Assembly (NCBI GenBank): GCA_902826795.1
Contig: CADEGD010000008.1
Coordinates: 46,259-103,092 of the forward strand
Length of the DNA stretch: 56,834 bases
From: an uncultured Acidobacteriota bacterium
GTDB taxonomy: Bacteria > Acidobacteriota > Blastocatellia > Pyrinomonadales > Pyrinomonadaceae
Reading direction: 5' to 3'
The notes under the pieces were generated by a model, which saw only the letters and a list, made by a program, of their open reading frames with translations, searched no databases and was not told the origin of the DNA. Shown piece by piece: positions 33,321 to 42,335 of the stretch (its first letter is position 1; each line of letters begins with the position of its first letter). The position numbers and the translations under genes were made by a program.

Positions 33321-33908
33321 ATGGCAATTCAGACTGCGGGGCAGAAGACCGCAAAGGTAGCTAAATTGAAGATCGAAGATCAGTCGACGATCGATCTTCC
33401 GAAGGGCGCACACGAACAGATACAAAAGGCGTTGGATTTCTTGCCGATCGAGCATCAGCGTGGACTTGAGCGGGTGAAGCTTGTCGATTTTATCAACGAT
33501 CCGAGGTTGAAGAACATGGACGTTCCGATGAAGGGCGACCTGCCGGGGCTTTATCATCCGCGCGTTCAGAATCAGGGAGCGTGGCTTGAGCTTTCAATGG
33601 GTGCGTTGCTGCAGCCGACCGAAGGTTGGGCAAAGCGTTGGATGGCGAAGTCGGCGTTTAAGTCGAACCTTGCGGGGCTGATCTTCTCGCTCGTCGGGCA
33701 GCATTATCATTTCACGCTCAAGCACTCTGTAAAGAAGCAGAACCTCGAACCGCAGATAAGGCAGTACGCTGAAAAGAACTTGCGCGAGTGGGGCGAGAAA
33801 GAGAACGCCAACAGCGTTCGCGCAAAGATCTTCAAGCCCGTGCGGCCGTACGTCGAGCGGATGGCGAAGTGGCTGAACAAGAAAGCGGCGCAGAATCAGA
33901 AGAAATAG
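33321..33908 (+). CDS. conserved-looking hypothetical protein
   Basis: A 195-residue soluble basic protein. Recognisable stretches are LDFLPIEHQRGLERVKLVDF, a histidine-rich core GQHYHFTLKHSVKKQN (about 133-148) and a Lys/Arg-rich helical end. Composition and codon use match the neighbours. No family recognised; the HxxxxLKH pattern could bind metal or nucleic acid, but that is a guess. Confidence 0.7.
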   Translation: MAIQTAGQKTAKVAKLKIEDQSTIDLPKGAHEQIQKALDFLPIEHQRGLERVKLVDFINDPRLKNMDVPMKGDLPGLYHPRVQNQGAWLELSMGALLQPTEGWAKRWMAKSAFKSNLAGLIFSLVGQHYHFTLKHSVKKQNLEPQIRQYAEKNLREWGEKENANSVRAKIFKPVRPYVERMAKWLNKKAAQNQKK

Positions 33909-34017
33909 TCAGGAAAGTCTAGGATGTCTAGGAAGTCTGGAAAGTAGAGATTGAAGTCGCGGCATTTTCACTCTTTCTAGACTTCCTAGACTCTCCGAGA
34001 CTTCCTCGACTGATTAA
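33906..34017. repeat. imperfect inverted repeat (tctaggaagtct family)
   Basis: Left arm built from AGTCTAGGATGTCTAGGAAG; right arm from TAGACTTCCTAGACTCTCCG. It fills the whole gap before the EVE gene. A third unrelated sequence family with the same long-stem layout. Confidence 0.65.
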
Positions 34018-34021
34018 GATT

Positions 34022-34420
34022 ATGAAATATTGGCTAGTGAAACAGGAACCCAACGCGTATTCGTGGGACGATTTTGTTAAAGACGGCAAGACGGATTGGA
34101 CCGGTGTTCGCAATTATCAGGCGCGAAATTTCTTGAAAGAGATGAAGGAAGGCGACAAGGTCTATTATTATCACTCGAATATCGGCAAAGAAGTTGTCGG
34201 GATCGCCGAGGTGACGAAAGAAGCTTTTCCTGATCCGACGGATACGGCGTGGCACGCGGTCCAACTGACGCCGGTGAAGCCGTTGAAGAAATTCGTCACG
34301 CTTGCCGATATCAAGGCGAACGCCGCACTCGCCAACATTTATCTCGTCCGCCAGCCGCGATTTTCGGTGATGCCGCTGACGAAGGACGAATATCAAGAGA
34401 TCCTGAGCATGTCAAAATAG
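34022..34420 (+). CDS. EVE domain protein
   Basis: A 132-residue single EVE domain of the thymocyte nuclear protein 1/PUA-like type: MKYWLVKQEPNAYSWDDFVK, WTGVRNYQARNFLKEMKEGD, YYYHSNIGKEVVGIAEV. EVE domains bind modified bases in DNA or RNA and are linked to RNA modification and to restriction of modified DNA. Here it is followed 9 bases later by an ATP-grasp-like gene, probably in one operon, so a housekeeping rather than defence role is likely. Confidence 0.93.
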   Translation: MKYWLVKQEPNAYSWDDFVKDGKTDWTGVRNYQARNFLKEMKEGDKVYYYHSNIGKEVVGIAEVTKEAFPDPTDTAWHAVQLTPVKPLKKFVTLADIKANAALANIYLVRQPRFSVMPLTKDEYQEILSMSK

Positions 34421-34429
34421 GTGGCCGCT

Positions 34430-35821
34430 ATGAACGCTGCATCCGAAACCGCTCGCGGCAGTTTGCTGAAAGAAGCCGTCGAACACTACCACGCACTTCT
34501 CGAAGACGAGGACCTTGCCGTCAGATCACACGAGATCTTGCACGAAGGCCTTGAGAAGAATCGTCTGATCTTTGGCGGGCGGCCGTTGTCGCCTTATCTG
34601 CGGCCTCACTTCATCACGTTCGCCGACTGGGCACGCGTTAAGATCACGTGCGAGACGATCTGGAGCGCGTTGCAGAAGGTCAAGGACGCGGCGGTTGCCG
34701 ATGATTCTATTCTTGATGAACTCGGCTTGACTCCGATCGAACGCGAGCTGGTAAAGATCGATCCGGGCTATAAACAAGTGTCGCCGACATCGCGTCTGGA
34801 TTCGTTTTTGACGGACGAGGCTTATAGTTACGTCGAACTGAACGGCGAGAGTCCGGCAGGAATTGCGTATGCCGACTCGGCGACGGCGATCTTCGAATCG
34901 CTGCCGGTGATGCAGAAATTCTGCGAGCGATACGAAGTGCAGGGTTTCAGCGGACGTCCCTTCATGCTGGACGTGCTGCTCGACTGCTGGGACGAGTTTT
35001 GCGGAGGCAAGGCCGACCGGAAGCCGGTGATCGCGATCGTCGATCTGAAAGATCTGCCGACGCAGAAAGAGTTCGAACTTTTTCGCGATTATTTCGAAGA
35101 TCAGGGATACGACGCCGTCATATGCTCGCCACACGATCTTGAGTTCGACGATGGCAAGCTATACTTCGGCGGCGTGCAGATCGACGTCGTTTACAAGCGG
35201 CTTCTCGTTAACGAATACCTTCCGATCATGGAAGAAGCTCCGGCTTTGGTCGAGGCTTATCGAGCGGGTTCGATCTGCATGGTCAACAGCTTTCGCGGAA
35301 AGCTCGTCCACAAGAAAGCGATCTTCGCCGTGTTGACCAACGAACGCTACGCACATCTTTTTAACGAAGCCGAACTCGCTGCCATCGCCGATCACGTACC
35401 GTGGACTCGGAAGTTCCGCGATGAGAAGACGGTCAACGCCGGTAAGGAAATCGATCTCGTCGAATGGACGCGCGCGAACTCGTCGAAACTCGTGCTCAAG
35501 CCGAACGACGATTACGGCGGCCACGGCATCTATATCGGTTGGAATTCAAGCGAAGCCGAGTGGAATGACGCGATCAAAACCGCTCTCGCCGACGGCGATT
35601 ATCTCGTCCAACAGCGTGTCAGCACCGCCAAGGAAATGTTCCCGATGATCTTCGACGAACACGAAAAATGGTCGATGATCGAGCAGCTCGTCGATCTTGA
35701 CCCGCTCCTTTTCAATGGGGTCGTCGGCGCGGCTTTCACTCGTCTATCGTCCAGCGAACTCGCCAACGTATCATCCGGCGGCGGCATGGTTCCGACGTTT
35801 ATTATTAGTGAGAAAGGATGA
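34430..35821 (+). CDS. circularly permuted ATP-grasp-like protein
   Basis: A 463-residue soluble protein. I chose the ATG at 34430, which has AGGTGG six bases upstream, over the GTG at 34421. The C-terminal half has an ATP-grasp-like nucleotide loop (LVLKPNDDYGGHGIYIGW, about 343-360) and an ending GVVGAAFTRLSSSELANVSS then GGGMVPTF. The N-terminal half includes RPHFITFADWARV and SYVELNGESPAGIAYAD, which resemble circularly permuted ATP-grasp ligases (glutathionylspermidine-synthase-like). It probably joins an amine and a carboxylate using ATP; the substrate is unknown. Confidence 0.75.
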   Translation: MNAASETARGSLLKEAVEHYHALLEDEDLAVRSHEILHEGLEKNRLIFGGRPLSPYLRPHFITFADWARVKITCETIWSALQKVKDAAVADDSILDELGLTPIERELVKIDPGYKQVSPTSRLDSFLTDEAYSYVELNGESPAGIAYADSATAIFESLPVMQKFCERYEVQGFSGRPFMLDVLLDCWDEFCGGKADRKPVIAIVDLKDLPTQKEFELFRDYFEDQGYDAVICSPHDLEFDDGKLYFGGVQIDVVYKRLLVNEYLPIMEEAPALVEAYRAGSICMVNSFRGKLVHKKAIFAVLTNERYAHLFNEAELAAIADHVPWTRKFRDEKTVNAGKEIDLVEWTRANSSKLVLKPNDDYGGHGIYIGWNSSEAEWNDAIKTALADGDYLVQQRVSTAKEMFPMIFDEHEKWSMIEQLVDLDPLLFNGVVGAAFTRLSSSELANVSSGGGMVPTFIISEKG

Positions 35822-35841
35822 CTCTGATATAATTTGCATTT

Positions 35842-36084
35842 ATGAGCTCATTGATCGAGACAACGAGAACTGCAGATCGCATTACCATTTCTATACCCAC
35901 CCACGATATGACGGAAAAACAGGTTCGGCGGCTGATAGATTTGATCAGATACGAGGCAATTGTTAGCAAGAGCAAGCTTACTGAAGACGAGGCTATGGAA
36001 ATATCCCGGGATATCAAGAGAGCCTGGTGGAATAAAAACGGTCCGCGCATTGAAAAAATGATTGCCGAAGCTGCGGATGAGTGA
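35842..36084 (+). CDS. antitoxin-like protein of the PIN module
   Basis: An 80-residue protein placed directly before a PIN-domain gene, which it overlaps by 8 bases. The region TEKQVRRLIDLIRYEAIVSK looks helical, followed by DEAMEISRDIKRAWWNKNGP, which could form the toxin-neutralising tail. No DNA-binding fold is certain. The call rests on position and size. Confidence 0.65.
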   Translation: MSSLIETTRTADRITISIPTHDMTEKQVRRLIDLIRYEAIVSKSKLTEDEAMEISRDIKRAWWNKNGPRIEKMIAEAADE

Positions 36085-36508
36085 AGTCGTAGTTGTTGAC
36101 ACGAACATCATAATTGCTGCTCTGATCTCGGGTAAGGAAGAACTTCTTTTTACTCTTGGACGGCCTGATATTTCATTCATTTCCAGCAACTTTACATTCG
36201 TGGAGCTTTTTAAGCACTCACCAAGAATACAAGAAAAAAGTAAATTAGACGCTGACGATCTCTTTTATCTGTTGAGAATGATCATAAATAAGATCGAGTT
36301 GGTCGACGAGTCTGTGGTCTCGCTGGGGTGCTGGATCGAGGCATCCCGCTTATGTAGAGATGTCGATAAAGCCGATACCGCATTTGTCGCCCTCTCTTTG
36401 CAGTTTAACGGCAAATTGTGGACGAAGGATAAACTTATAAATTCGCATCTCATCCGAAATGGATTTACCCAGTTCTTTGACCCTTCGGATTTTTCGCTAA
36501 AGGAATGA
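36077..36508 (+). CDS. PIN-domain ribonuclease toxin
   Basis: A 143-residue VapC-like PIN protein starting at the ATG at 36077. The four acidic metal-binding positions are visible: VVDTNIIIAAL, FVELFKHSP, DVDKADTAFVALSL and WTKDKLI. PIN toxins cleave RNA and are held inactive by the protein encoded upstream. Its stop codon overlaps the carboxylase start in an ATGA arrangement, so this toxin is translationally coupled to a metabolic gene. Confidence 0.88.
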   Translation: MSEVVVVDTNIIIAALISGKEELLFTLGRPDISFISSNFTFVELFKHSPRIQEKSKLDADDLFYLLRMIINKIELVDESVVSLGCWIEASRLCRDVDKADTAFVALSLQFNGKLWTKDKLINSHLIRNGFTQFFDPSDFSLKE

Positions 36509-38142
36509 CATCGCGCCTACAAACGTTAACGAAAGAATATCTACACCTCGAACAGAAACTCCTCCTCGGTGGCGGGCCGGAGAAGATCGAGAAGATCCAT
36601 AAGCAGGGGAAGCTGACGGCACGTGAGCGGATCGAGTTGCTGTTGGATAAAGATTCGTTCTCGCAGGAGATCGGTTTGCTGGTTGCTTACGATGAGTATA
36701 ACGGCCAGGCTCCGGCGGCGGCGGTTGTTACGGTAGTCGGGAAGATCGAGGGCCGCGAGTGTGTCGTAGTTGCTAACGACGCGACGATCAAGGCAGGCGC
36801 GTGGTATCCCGAGACGATCAAGAAGATACTTCGTGCGCAAGAGATCGCGATGCGAAATCGCGTCCCGATCGTTTATCTTGTCGACTCCGCCGGCGTGAAT
36901 CTTCCGTATCAGGGCGGCGTGTTTCCCGGCCAATACGGTGCCGCTCGCATCTTTTATTACAACTCGATAATGCGGCGATACCTCAAGGTGCCGCAGATCT
37001 CGGCCGTGATGGGAATGTGCGTCGCAGGCGGAGCGTATTTGCCAGCGTTAAGCGACGTGATCCTGATGGTCGAAGGGACTTCGTTCATGGGTCTCGGCGG
37101 CGCAAATCTCGTTAAGGGTGCAACCGGCCAGACGATAGATAACGAAACACTCGGCGGGGCGATGACGCACAATTCGATCTCGGGCGTAGCGCACTATCGC
37201 ACAAAAGACGATAGAGAATGTCTCGAAAAGATCCGAGAGCTTGTTTCTGAACTCCCTGCAAAAGAAGCAAGCCGCGTGTCGCAGTCGGAACCGGGAGCGG
37301 TAGCGACTGGGTTTAGCGAACTTTATTCGATCTTGCCGGACGATCATCGTGCTCCATATGATATGCACGCGGTGCTGAATTGCATCCTCGATAAGAACCC
37401 GGTCGCTACCGCTTCCGGTTCTGACAGTCCGATCGACGAATTTCAGGCCGACTTCGCGAAAGAGATGATCTGCGGCACGGCTCGGATCGGCGGAATCCTC
37501 GTCGGCGTTATCGCGAACAGCCGCGGCATGTCAAAAGGGAAGCCGGGTTCGCCGCCGCGATTTGGTGGGATCGTTTATACGGAATCTGCCGAGAAGACTG
37601 CCTACTTCATCGAAAACTGCGACCGGCATTCGACGCCGCTTCTGTTCGTGCAGGATGTATCGGGATTCATGATCGGGGCTGAGGCCGAGCACAGCGGCAT
37701 CATCCGAGCGGGAGCCCGATTTGTCGAGGCGATGGCAACCGCGACGGTTCCAAAGATCGTGCTGACGGTCAATCACGCTTCGGGAGCGGGCTACTACGCG
37801 ATGGCCGGGCAGGGCTTCGACCCCGACTTCATTTTCTCGCTGCCGACCGGCCGGATGGGTGTGATGGAAGGCGACAGCGCCGTGCAGGCGATCTTCGGCA
37901 CGCAGCTCGAAAAGCTCAAAAAAGAGGGAAAAGAGCCCGACGAAGCGCTGCTCGCCGAGATGCAAAAGGTCCGCGAAACTTACGACCGCGAACTCGACGC
38001 AAAACACGCCGCCGCCCGCGGCCTCGTAGATGCCATCGTTACCCCCGAAAACCTTAGACATTCTCTGATCCTTGCACTGCAAACCTGTCTGAACACATCC
38101 AAACCTCACATTGGAGCGTTTGTACTGCCGCCGATCGAATAG
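36505..38142 (+). CDS. acyl-CoA carboxylase carboxyltransferase (beta) subunit
   Basis: A 545-residue biotin-dependent carboxyltransferase, close in length and motifs to methylcrotonyl-CoA and propionyl-CoA carboxylase beta chains. It has LTARERIELLLDKDSF, the N-terminal crotonase-like oxyanion region YLVDSAGVNLPYQGGVFPG, MCVAGGAYLPALSD, and the C-terminal domain PLLFVQDVSGFMIGAEAEHS then GAGYYAMAGQGFDPDF. The VNLPYQ...G pattern favours methylcrotonyl-CoA carboxylase (leucine degradation). The biotin carboxylase subunit is not in the window. Start overlaps the PIN stop. Confidence 0.9.
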   Translation: MTSRLQTLTKEYLHLEQKLLLGGGPEKIEKIHKQGKLTARERIELLLDKDSFSQEIGLLVAYDEYNGQAPAAAVVTVVGKIEGRECVVVANDATIKAGAWYPETIKKILRAQEIAMRNRVPIVYLVDSAGVNLPYQGGVFPGQYGAARIFYYNSIMRRYLKVPQISAVMGMCVAGGAYLPALSDVILMVEGTSFMGLGGANLVKGATGQTIDNETLGGAMTHNSISGVAHYRTKDDRECLEKIRELVSELPAKEASRVSQSEPGAVATGFSELYSILPDDHRAPYDMHAVLNCILDKNPVATASGSDSPIDEFQADFAKEMICGTARIGGILVGVIANSRGMSKGKPGSPPRFGGIVYTESAEKTAYFIENCDRHSTPLLFVQDVSGFMIGAEAEHSGIIRAGARFVEAMATATVPKIVLTVNHASGAGYYAMAGQGFDPDFIFSLPTGRMGVMEGDSAVQAIFGTQLEKLKKEGKEPDEALLAEMQKVRETYDRELDAKHAAARGLVDAIVTPENLRHSLILALQTCLNTSKPHIGAFVLPPIE

Positions 38143-38242
38143 CCTCAACACTTTTCCGGTTAGATAATCCAACTTTCATGCAATAATTTCGGGAACTTTT
38201 GTTTTAAGGCGATCGAGGTTTTTGCAGCAAGGTGGGTTTTCG

Positions 38243-41191
38243 ATGGTTCACCCTTCGAACGAATCGCAGCAGACTCGCACGTTTTCGGTCGATCCCGAAA
38301 ATGTGCTGCCCGACCATTACCGACTGATCGAATTGATCGGCCGTGGTGGGATGGCCGAGGTCTATCTTGCCGAAGACAGGCGGCTTGGCCGTAAGGTTGC
38401 GATCAAGTTTCTCAGCGAGGAATTCAGACGCGATCCCGACCGCGTTCGCCGCTTTCGACAGGAAGCCAGAGCCGCGTCCGCGCTCAATCATCCCAACATT
38501 CTTATCATCCACGACATTGGTGACCGCAACGGCGTCCAGTTTATTGTCAGCGAATTTGTCGAAGGTGAAACGCTCGGGCTTCGCATCGCGCAGGGGAAAA
38601 TGCCGATCGGTGAGACGGTCGACGTATCGCTGCAGATAGCGTCGGCGCTGGCGGCGGCTCATTCGGCAGGCATCGTTCACCGCGACATGAAGCCCGACAA
38701 CGTGATGATCCGGCCGGACGGCGTCGTAAAGGTGCTCGATTTTGGACTCGCGAAATCAAGCGGTTTTACTACCGCAAACGGAGCCCACTTCGACGCACTG
38801 ACGCTTGACTCGGGTTCAACCTCGCCGGGACTGATCGTCGGGACGCCGCAATATATGTCGCCCGAACAGGCTCGCGGCAAAGAGCTGGATGGACGTACCG
38901 ATATATTCAGTCTCGGCATCATCATTTTCGAGATGCTAACCCGTCATTCGCCCTTCGCGGCGGGCAGCTTTGCGGATACGATGGCCGCCATTCTCACGAA
39001 AGAGCCGCGCCAATTGACGGAGTTCATAAAAGATCCTCCGGCTCGACTGACCGCGATGATCGATGAATGTCTTAAGAAGGAAAAAGACGAACGGTTCGGT
39101 TCAATGTCGGAGATAGAATCCGAATTGAAACTGCTTAGGCAAGAGGTTCAGCCGCATGACAAACGAACGGTCGAGATCGATGCGACCAGGTCGGACCACA
39201 CGCAGACCATTCCGACTGACAAGCACTCGATCCGTGCATTCGTATCAAGCACGGTCCACAAATCGTCTCCGCTAGCCGGGATCGTCATCGTCGCCGCGGC
39301 CGTACTCCTCGCCGGCAGCTGGTGGGCCTGGGACCGGATTTCCGCAGGAAGATCCGAATCTCCATCACTAATGCGCACCGTTCCGATAACAAGCTGGAGC
39401 AGTTCCGCCAGCGAGCTTGTCACATCGGCATCATTCTCACCGGACGGAAAAATGGTGGCGTATTCCGTCTTGAAAGATGATGCAACCGAGATCTGGGTCA
39501 AACCCGTGGTCGGCGGCGACGCTGTTCAAGTAACAAAGGATGGAGGTTACAATCAATATCCGATCTGGTCTCCCGATGGACAAATGATCGTGTTCTTTTC
39601 AGATCGCGGAAATTCATTCGGGCTTTGGACAGTTCCGTTTACCGGAGGAGAACTTTCGAAGATAGTTGGCGAAATAAGTCAACCAACCCGTCCGGTGCTG
39701 TGGAGCAGTAAAGGTAATATTTATTTTCATTCGAGAAAGGAAATCTTTCGTATCAGGCGAGATTCAAGCGCTCCGGAAAAGATAACAAACTTTACGGAAC
39801 AACGTACGGACGTTAGAACAATTCAGATCTCCGACGATGAAAGCGCCATCGCATTTTCAGCGAAAGAAGAAAACGGTTGGAAATTGAAAGTTCGACAGAT
39901 AGCGAATGGTGACGAAAAGGAAATCGCTTCCACGACGGATCAGGTCGATTACGTTGCGTGGCATCCGAATGGGAAGTCGGTATTTGCAAGCTTTGAAGTT
40001 GAGGGCATGCTGCAGGTTTTCGAGGCTTACGTGAACGGAGATAGCGCGGTCCAGCGGTCGAATGGCGACATGAATTTCATAGTCCACGACGTTGCAGCAA
40101 ACGGCTCGGTACTTTATGGTTCGCTTTCGGAAACGTCGGACTTATGGCAGGTCGATACCAAAACCGGTGTGGAATCCATCGTAGCGAACGAGGTAGCGAC
40201 CGAAGCCTTTCCAAATATTTCTACGAATGGTGCAATAGCCTTTCAGGTTGGAAACCAAGTTGGCCGGCCGGACTGGGCATCCGTTAGGGTTGCTGCGGTA
40301 GGATCCAATTCATCTAGGATTGCGTCTCCGCAAGGATTTGTTCCGCAGTTCTCGAACGATGGTGAATGGATCGCTTTCATTCGTAGGAGCTCGGCTGGTT
40401 ATGAGGTTTGGAAAGCTCGGCCAAACGGGCTTGACTCGACGAAGGTTACGGAGACGCCCATTGCGGCACCTTTATTCTCTTTAACGCCGTACCTTACAAC
40501 ATCAGTCAATCAACTCGCTTGGTCGCCTGATGACCAGAGTATTGTGTTTCGGGCACGCGAGGCAGGAAAATCTCGACTTTGGATCGTTCCAGCCGCAGGG
40601 GGTCAGACGGGTAGACCGCTGGGAAGCGAAACTCCTGATGGGGTAATTGAGAGCAGTCCTCTATGGTCTCCGGACGGAAGACACGTGTTGTCACTTTGGA
40701 GTCCGCGGCCGCGACAACCACAGACGGAGAAAAACTACAGGGTTTATATTAATGACGTCGTATCGGGGAAAAAACGTCAAGTGTATTCAAGCGGCGATGA
40801 GATACTGTTACTCGGTTTTTCTTCAAACGGCCGGGAGGTCATCATCGCGCGTAGAAATGAAGCGTCCGACAAGTCCGCGACTCCGCATCAAGTTGAGGTC
40901 GTCGGATTGACTTTGGAGAACTCACAACTCAATTCCTTGGGTTCACTGATGTTCGCTTATTATTACAACATTCATCTCTCGAGCGACGGCGAGAATTTGG
41001 CCTACGTTACGCGGATCGGAGAACGCACCGCGTTGGCCGTAAAGTCATTGCGAAGCGGAGCAGAAAAGGAACTGCTAACGTTTAACGACCCCAAATTGCT
41101 TGTCTCAAGCTTAGCTTTTGCGCCTGACGGCAACTCGATAGTATTTGGAAAGCAAACCCGCACCCACCTGCTTTCCTTATTGACCAAATAG
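38243..41191 (+). CDS. Ser/Thr kinase with C-terminal TolB-like beta-propeller
   Basis: A membrane kinase of 982 residues from the ATG at 38243 (AAGGTGGG upstream; a TTG at 38222 would add seven). The kinase domain has the glycine loop IGRGGMAEVYLAE (32-44), K55, HRD 146-148 and DFG 166-168. One membrane helix follows (about 345-365, GIVIVAAAVLLAGSWWAW). The outside part (about 385-980) is a WD40/TolB-type propeller with repeated SPDG blades (SFSPDGKMVAYS, WSPDGQMIVFFS, WSPDDQSIVFRA, LAFAPDGNSIVFGK). Such kinases are numerous in Acidobacteria and probably sense envelope ligands. A lipoprotein gene follows by 21 bases. Confidence 0.93.
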   Translation: MVHPSNESQQTRTFSVDPENVLPDHYRLIELIGRGGMAEVYLAEDRRLGRKVAIKFLSEEFRRDPDRVRRFRQEARAASALNHPNILIIHDIGDRNGVQFIVSEFVEGETLGLRIAQGKMPIGETVDVSLQIASALAAAHSAGIVHRDMKPDNVMIRPDGVVKVLDFGLAKSSGFTTANGAHFDALTLDSGSTSPGLIVGTPQYMSPEQARGKELDGRTDIFSLGIIIFEMLTRHSPFAAGSFADTMAAILTKEPRQLTEFIKDPPARLTAMIDECLKKEKDERFGSMSEIESELKLLRQEVQPHDKRTVEIDATRSDHTQTIPTDKHSIRAFVSSTVHKSSPLAGIVIVAAAVLLAGSWWAWDRISAGRSESPSLMRTVPITSWSSSASELVTSASFSPDGKMVAYSVLKDDATEIWVKPVVGGDAVQVTKDGGYNQYPIWSPDGQMIVFFSDRGNSFGLWTVPFTGGELSKIVGEISQPTRPVLWSSKGNIYFHSRKEIFRIRRDSSAPEKITNFTEQRTDVRTIQISDDESAIAFSAKEENGWKLKVRQIANGDEKEIASTTDQVDYVAWHPNGKSVFASFEVEGMLQVFEAYVNGDSAVQRSNGDMNFIVHDVAANGSVLYGSLSETSDLWQVDTKTGVESIVANEVATEAFPNISTNGAIAFQVGNQVGRPDWASVRVAAVGSNSSRIASPQGFVPQFSNDGEWIAFIRRSSAGYEVWKARPNGLDSTKVTETPIAAPLFSLTPYLTTSVNQLAWSPDDQSIVFRAREAGKSRLWIVPAAGGQTGRPLGSETPDGVIESSPLWSPDGRHVLSLWSPRPRQPQTEKNYRVYINDVVSGKKRQVYSSGDEILLLGFSSNGREVIIARRNEASDKSATPHQVEVVGLTLENSQLNSLGSLMFAYYYNIHLSSDGENLAYVTRIGERTALAVKSLRSGAEKELLTFNDPKLLVSSLAFAPDGNSIVFGKQTRTHLLSLLTK

Positions 41192-41212
41192 TAGAAAAAG
41201 GAGACTCGGTAA

Positions 41213-41776
41213 ATGAAAAGAAACCTGATCGTCTTACTGGCTTGTATTGGAATGCTTTCGGTTGGAATGGGATTTATAGGATGCGCAACCTCTACTCCAC
41301 CTGACAACGGCACAAGTGGTAACAGCCTTAAAGGAGCCTGCGGAAGTCCTATTGCTAATCGACCCGAGAAAGTAGAGGCTGAGATCGCGGACGAAATCCC
41401 AAACCAGCTTAAGGACCAGTTGGGCAAGAGCTTTAAGATAAAGGCGGTCTACAAGAATGGCTACCTCGTGCTCTATGTTGAAGGAGAGATTTACGGCGTA
41501 GACGGATTGAAAGACTTTGCCGACAAGGTGAACGATTTCAGCGGCGACGGTTGCGTTAAGAAAATCATTTTTCTTCCCGAAGGAAGTATCGAGTCCGGAC
41601 AATATCTAAGCGAACCCGGTTTCGAATGGACGGCTTGTCCACATCCTACTCAGCCATGCTCGAACGGCGTGTGCGCATGTGAGAGACATCTAACAAGCGG
41701 TAACGCTAATTCAAACTTTTCAAACTTATCAAAACCTGGGAATTCAAGCAATGGAGGGCCAACTTACAGCCCTTGA
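41213..41776 (+). CDS. lipoprotein with a BON-like domain
   Basis: A 187-residue lipoprotein: signal NLIVLLACIGMLSVGMGFIG with the lipidated cysteine at GFIGCA. The mature part (about 55-125) resembles a BON-like alpha/beta domain (VEAEIADEIPNQLKDQLGKS, YKNGYLVLYVEGEIYGVDGL). Several cysteines (CPHPTQPCSNGVCACE) near residues 144-160 may form disulfides. The end is Asn/Ser-rich. A GGAG ribosome site and close spacing suggest cotranscription with the kinase, and it may present ligands to the propeller; that link is inferred. Confidence 0.78.
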   Translation: MKRNLIVLLACIGMLSVGMGFIGCATSTPPDNGTSGNSLKGACGSPIANRPEKVEAEIADEIPNQLKDQLGKSFKIKAVYKNGYLVLYVEGEIYGVDGLKDFADKVNDFSGDGCVKKIIFLPEGSIESGQYLSEPGFEWTACPHPTQPCSNGVCACERHLTSGNANSNFSNLSKPGNSSNGGPTYSP

Positions 41777-41787
41777 TCGGTTTTGAC

Positions 41788-42261
41788 TTAAACGATTCCT
41801 GATGCCCTCGTTCGGCCGCGGTTGCAATTTCCGGTGAGAGATTGCTGCGTCGCCGCGGCGGGGGCTTCGGAAATCGCGTTAGCTAGTTTTGGGTACGACA
41901 GGTGGCGATTTACGAAGGGCTTGATGAGATCGAGCTCTTCGGGTTTGACCATGTATGAGGTTGCGCCGGCGGCGAGGGCTAGCTGCTTATCGATTTCTCG
42001 GTCGAGGGCGCTGTAGACGGCGATGGGAGCTTCGGGGTAAAGACTGCGGATCTGCTCGCACAGCTTGATACCGGTGGTGTCCGGCAGGCAGTAATCGAGA
42101 AGGAAGAGGTCGAAGTATTCGCGCTCGATGATGTTGAGCGCTTCCTTTCCATCTTTCGCAATTTCTATATCGCATCCGCACTCTTCGCGGATCCAGTATT
42201 TCATCATCTCGCAATTTTCGAGATCGTCGTCGACGTACAAGACTCTTGGGACTACCGGCAT
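41788..42261 (-). CDS. single-domain response regulator
   Basis: A 157-residue CheY-type receiver. The start at 42261 has GGGAGG just upstream and gives PRVLYVDDDLENCEMMKYWI at the N-terminus; longer in-frame starts run through a terminator and a membrane-peptide gene and are wrong. The phospho-acceptor aspartate is in DLFLLDYCLPDTTG; the acid pair DDD and the lysine in YMVKPEEL complete the site. A short unstructured tail replaces any output domain. No histidine kinase is adjacent. Confidence 0.9.
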   Translation of the reverse strand: MPVVPRVLYVDDDLENCEMMKYWIREECGCDIEIAKDGKEALNIIEREYFDLFLLDYCLPDTTGIKLCEQIRSLYPEAPIAVYSALDREIDKQLALAAGATSYMVKPEELDLIKPFVNRHLSYPKLANAISEAPAAATQQSLTGNCNRGRTRASGIV

Positions 42262-42286
42262 ACCACACCTCCCGACTTTTACCGAC

Positions 42287-42324
42287 AAAAAAGGCTCATC
42301 CAAGTTGAAATGGATGAGCCTTTT
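42287..42324. terminator. bidirectional-looking terminator
   Basis: AAAAGGCTCATCC / GGATGAGCCTTTT, a 13-bp stem with a 10-nt loop. On the minus strand it ends in TTTTTT and closes the 50-residue membrane-protein transcript before the response regulator. Confidence 0.82.
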
Positions 42325-42335
42325 CGATCTAGCAG

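Noticed and set aside
37531..38172. 213-codon minus-strand frame opposite the carboxylase
   Set aside because: Antisense to the conserved C-terminal domain, with no ribosome site or recognisable domain.
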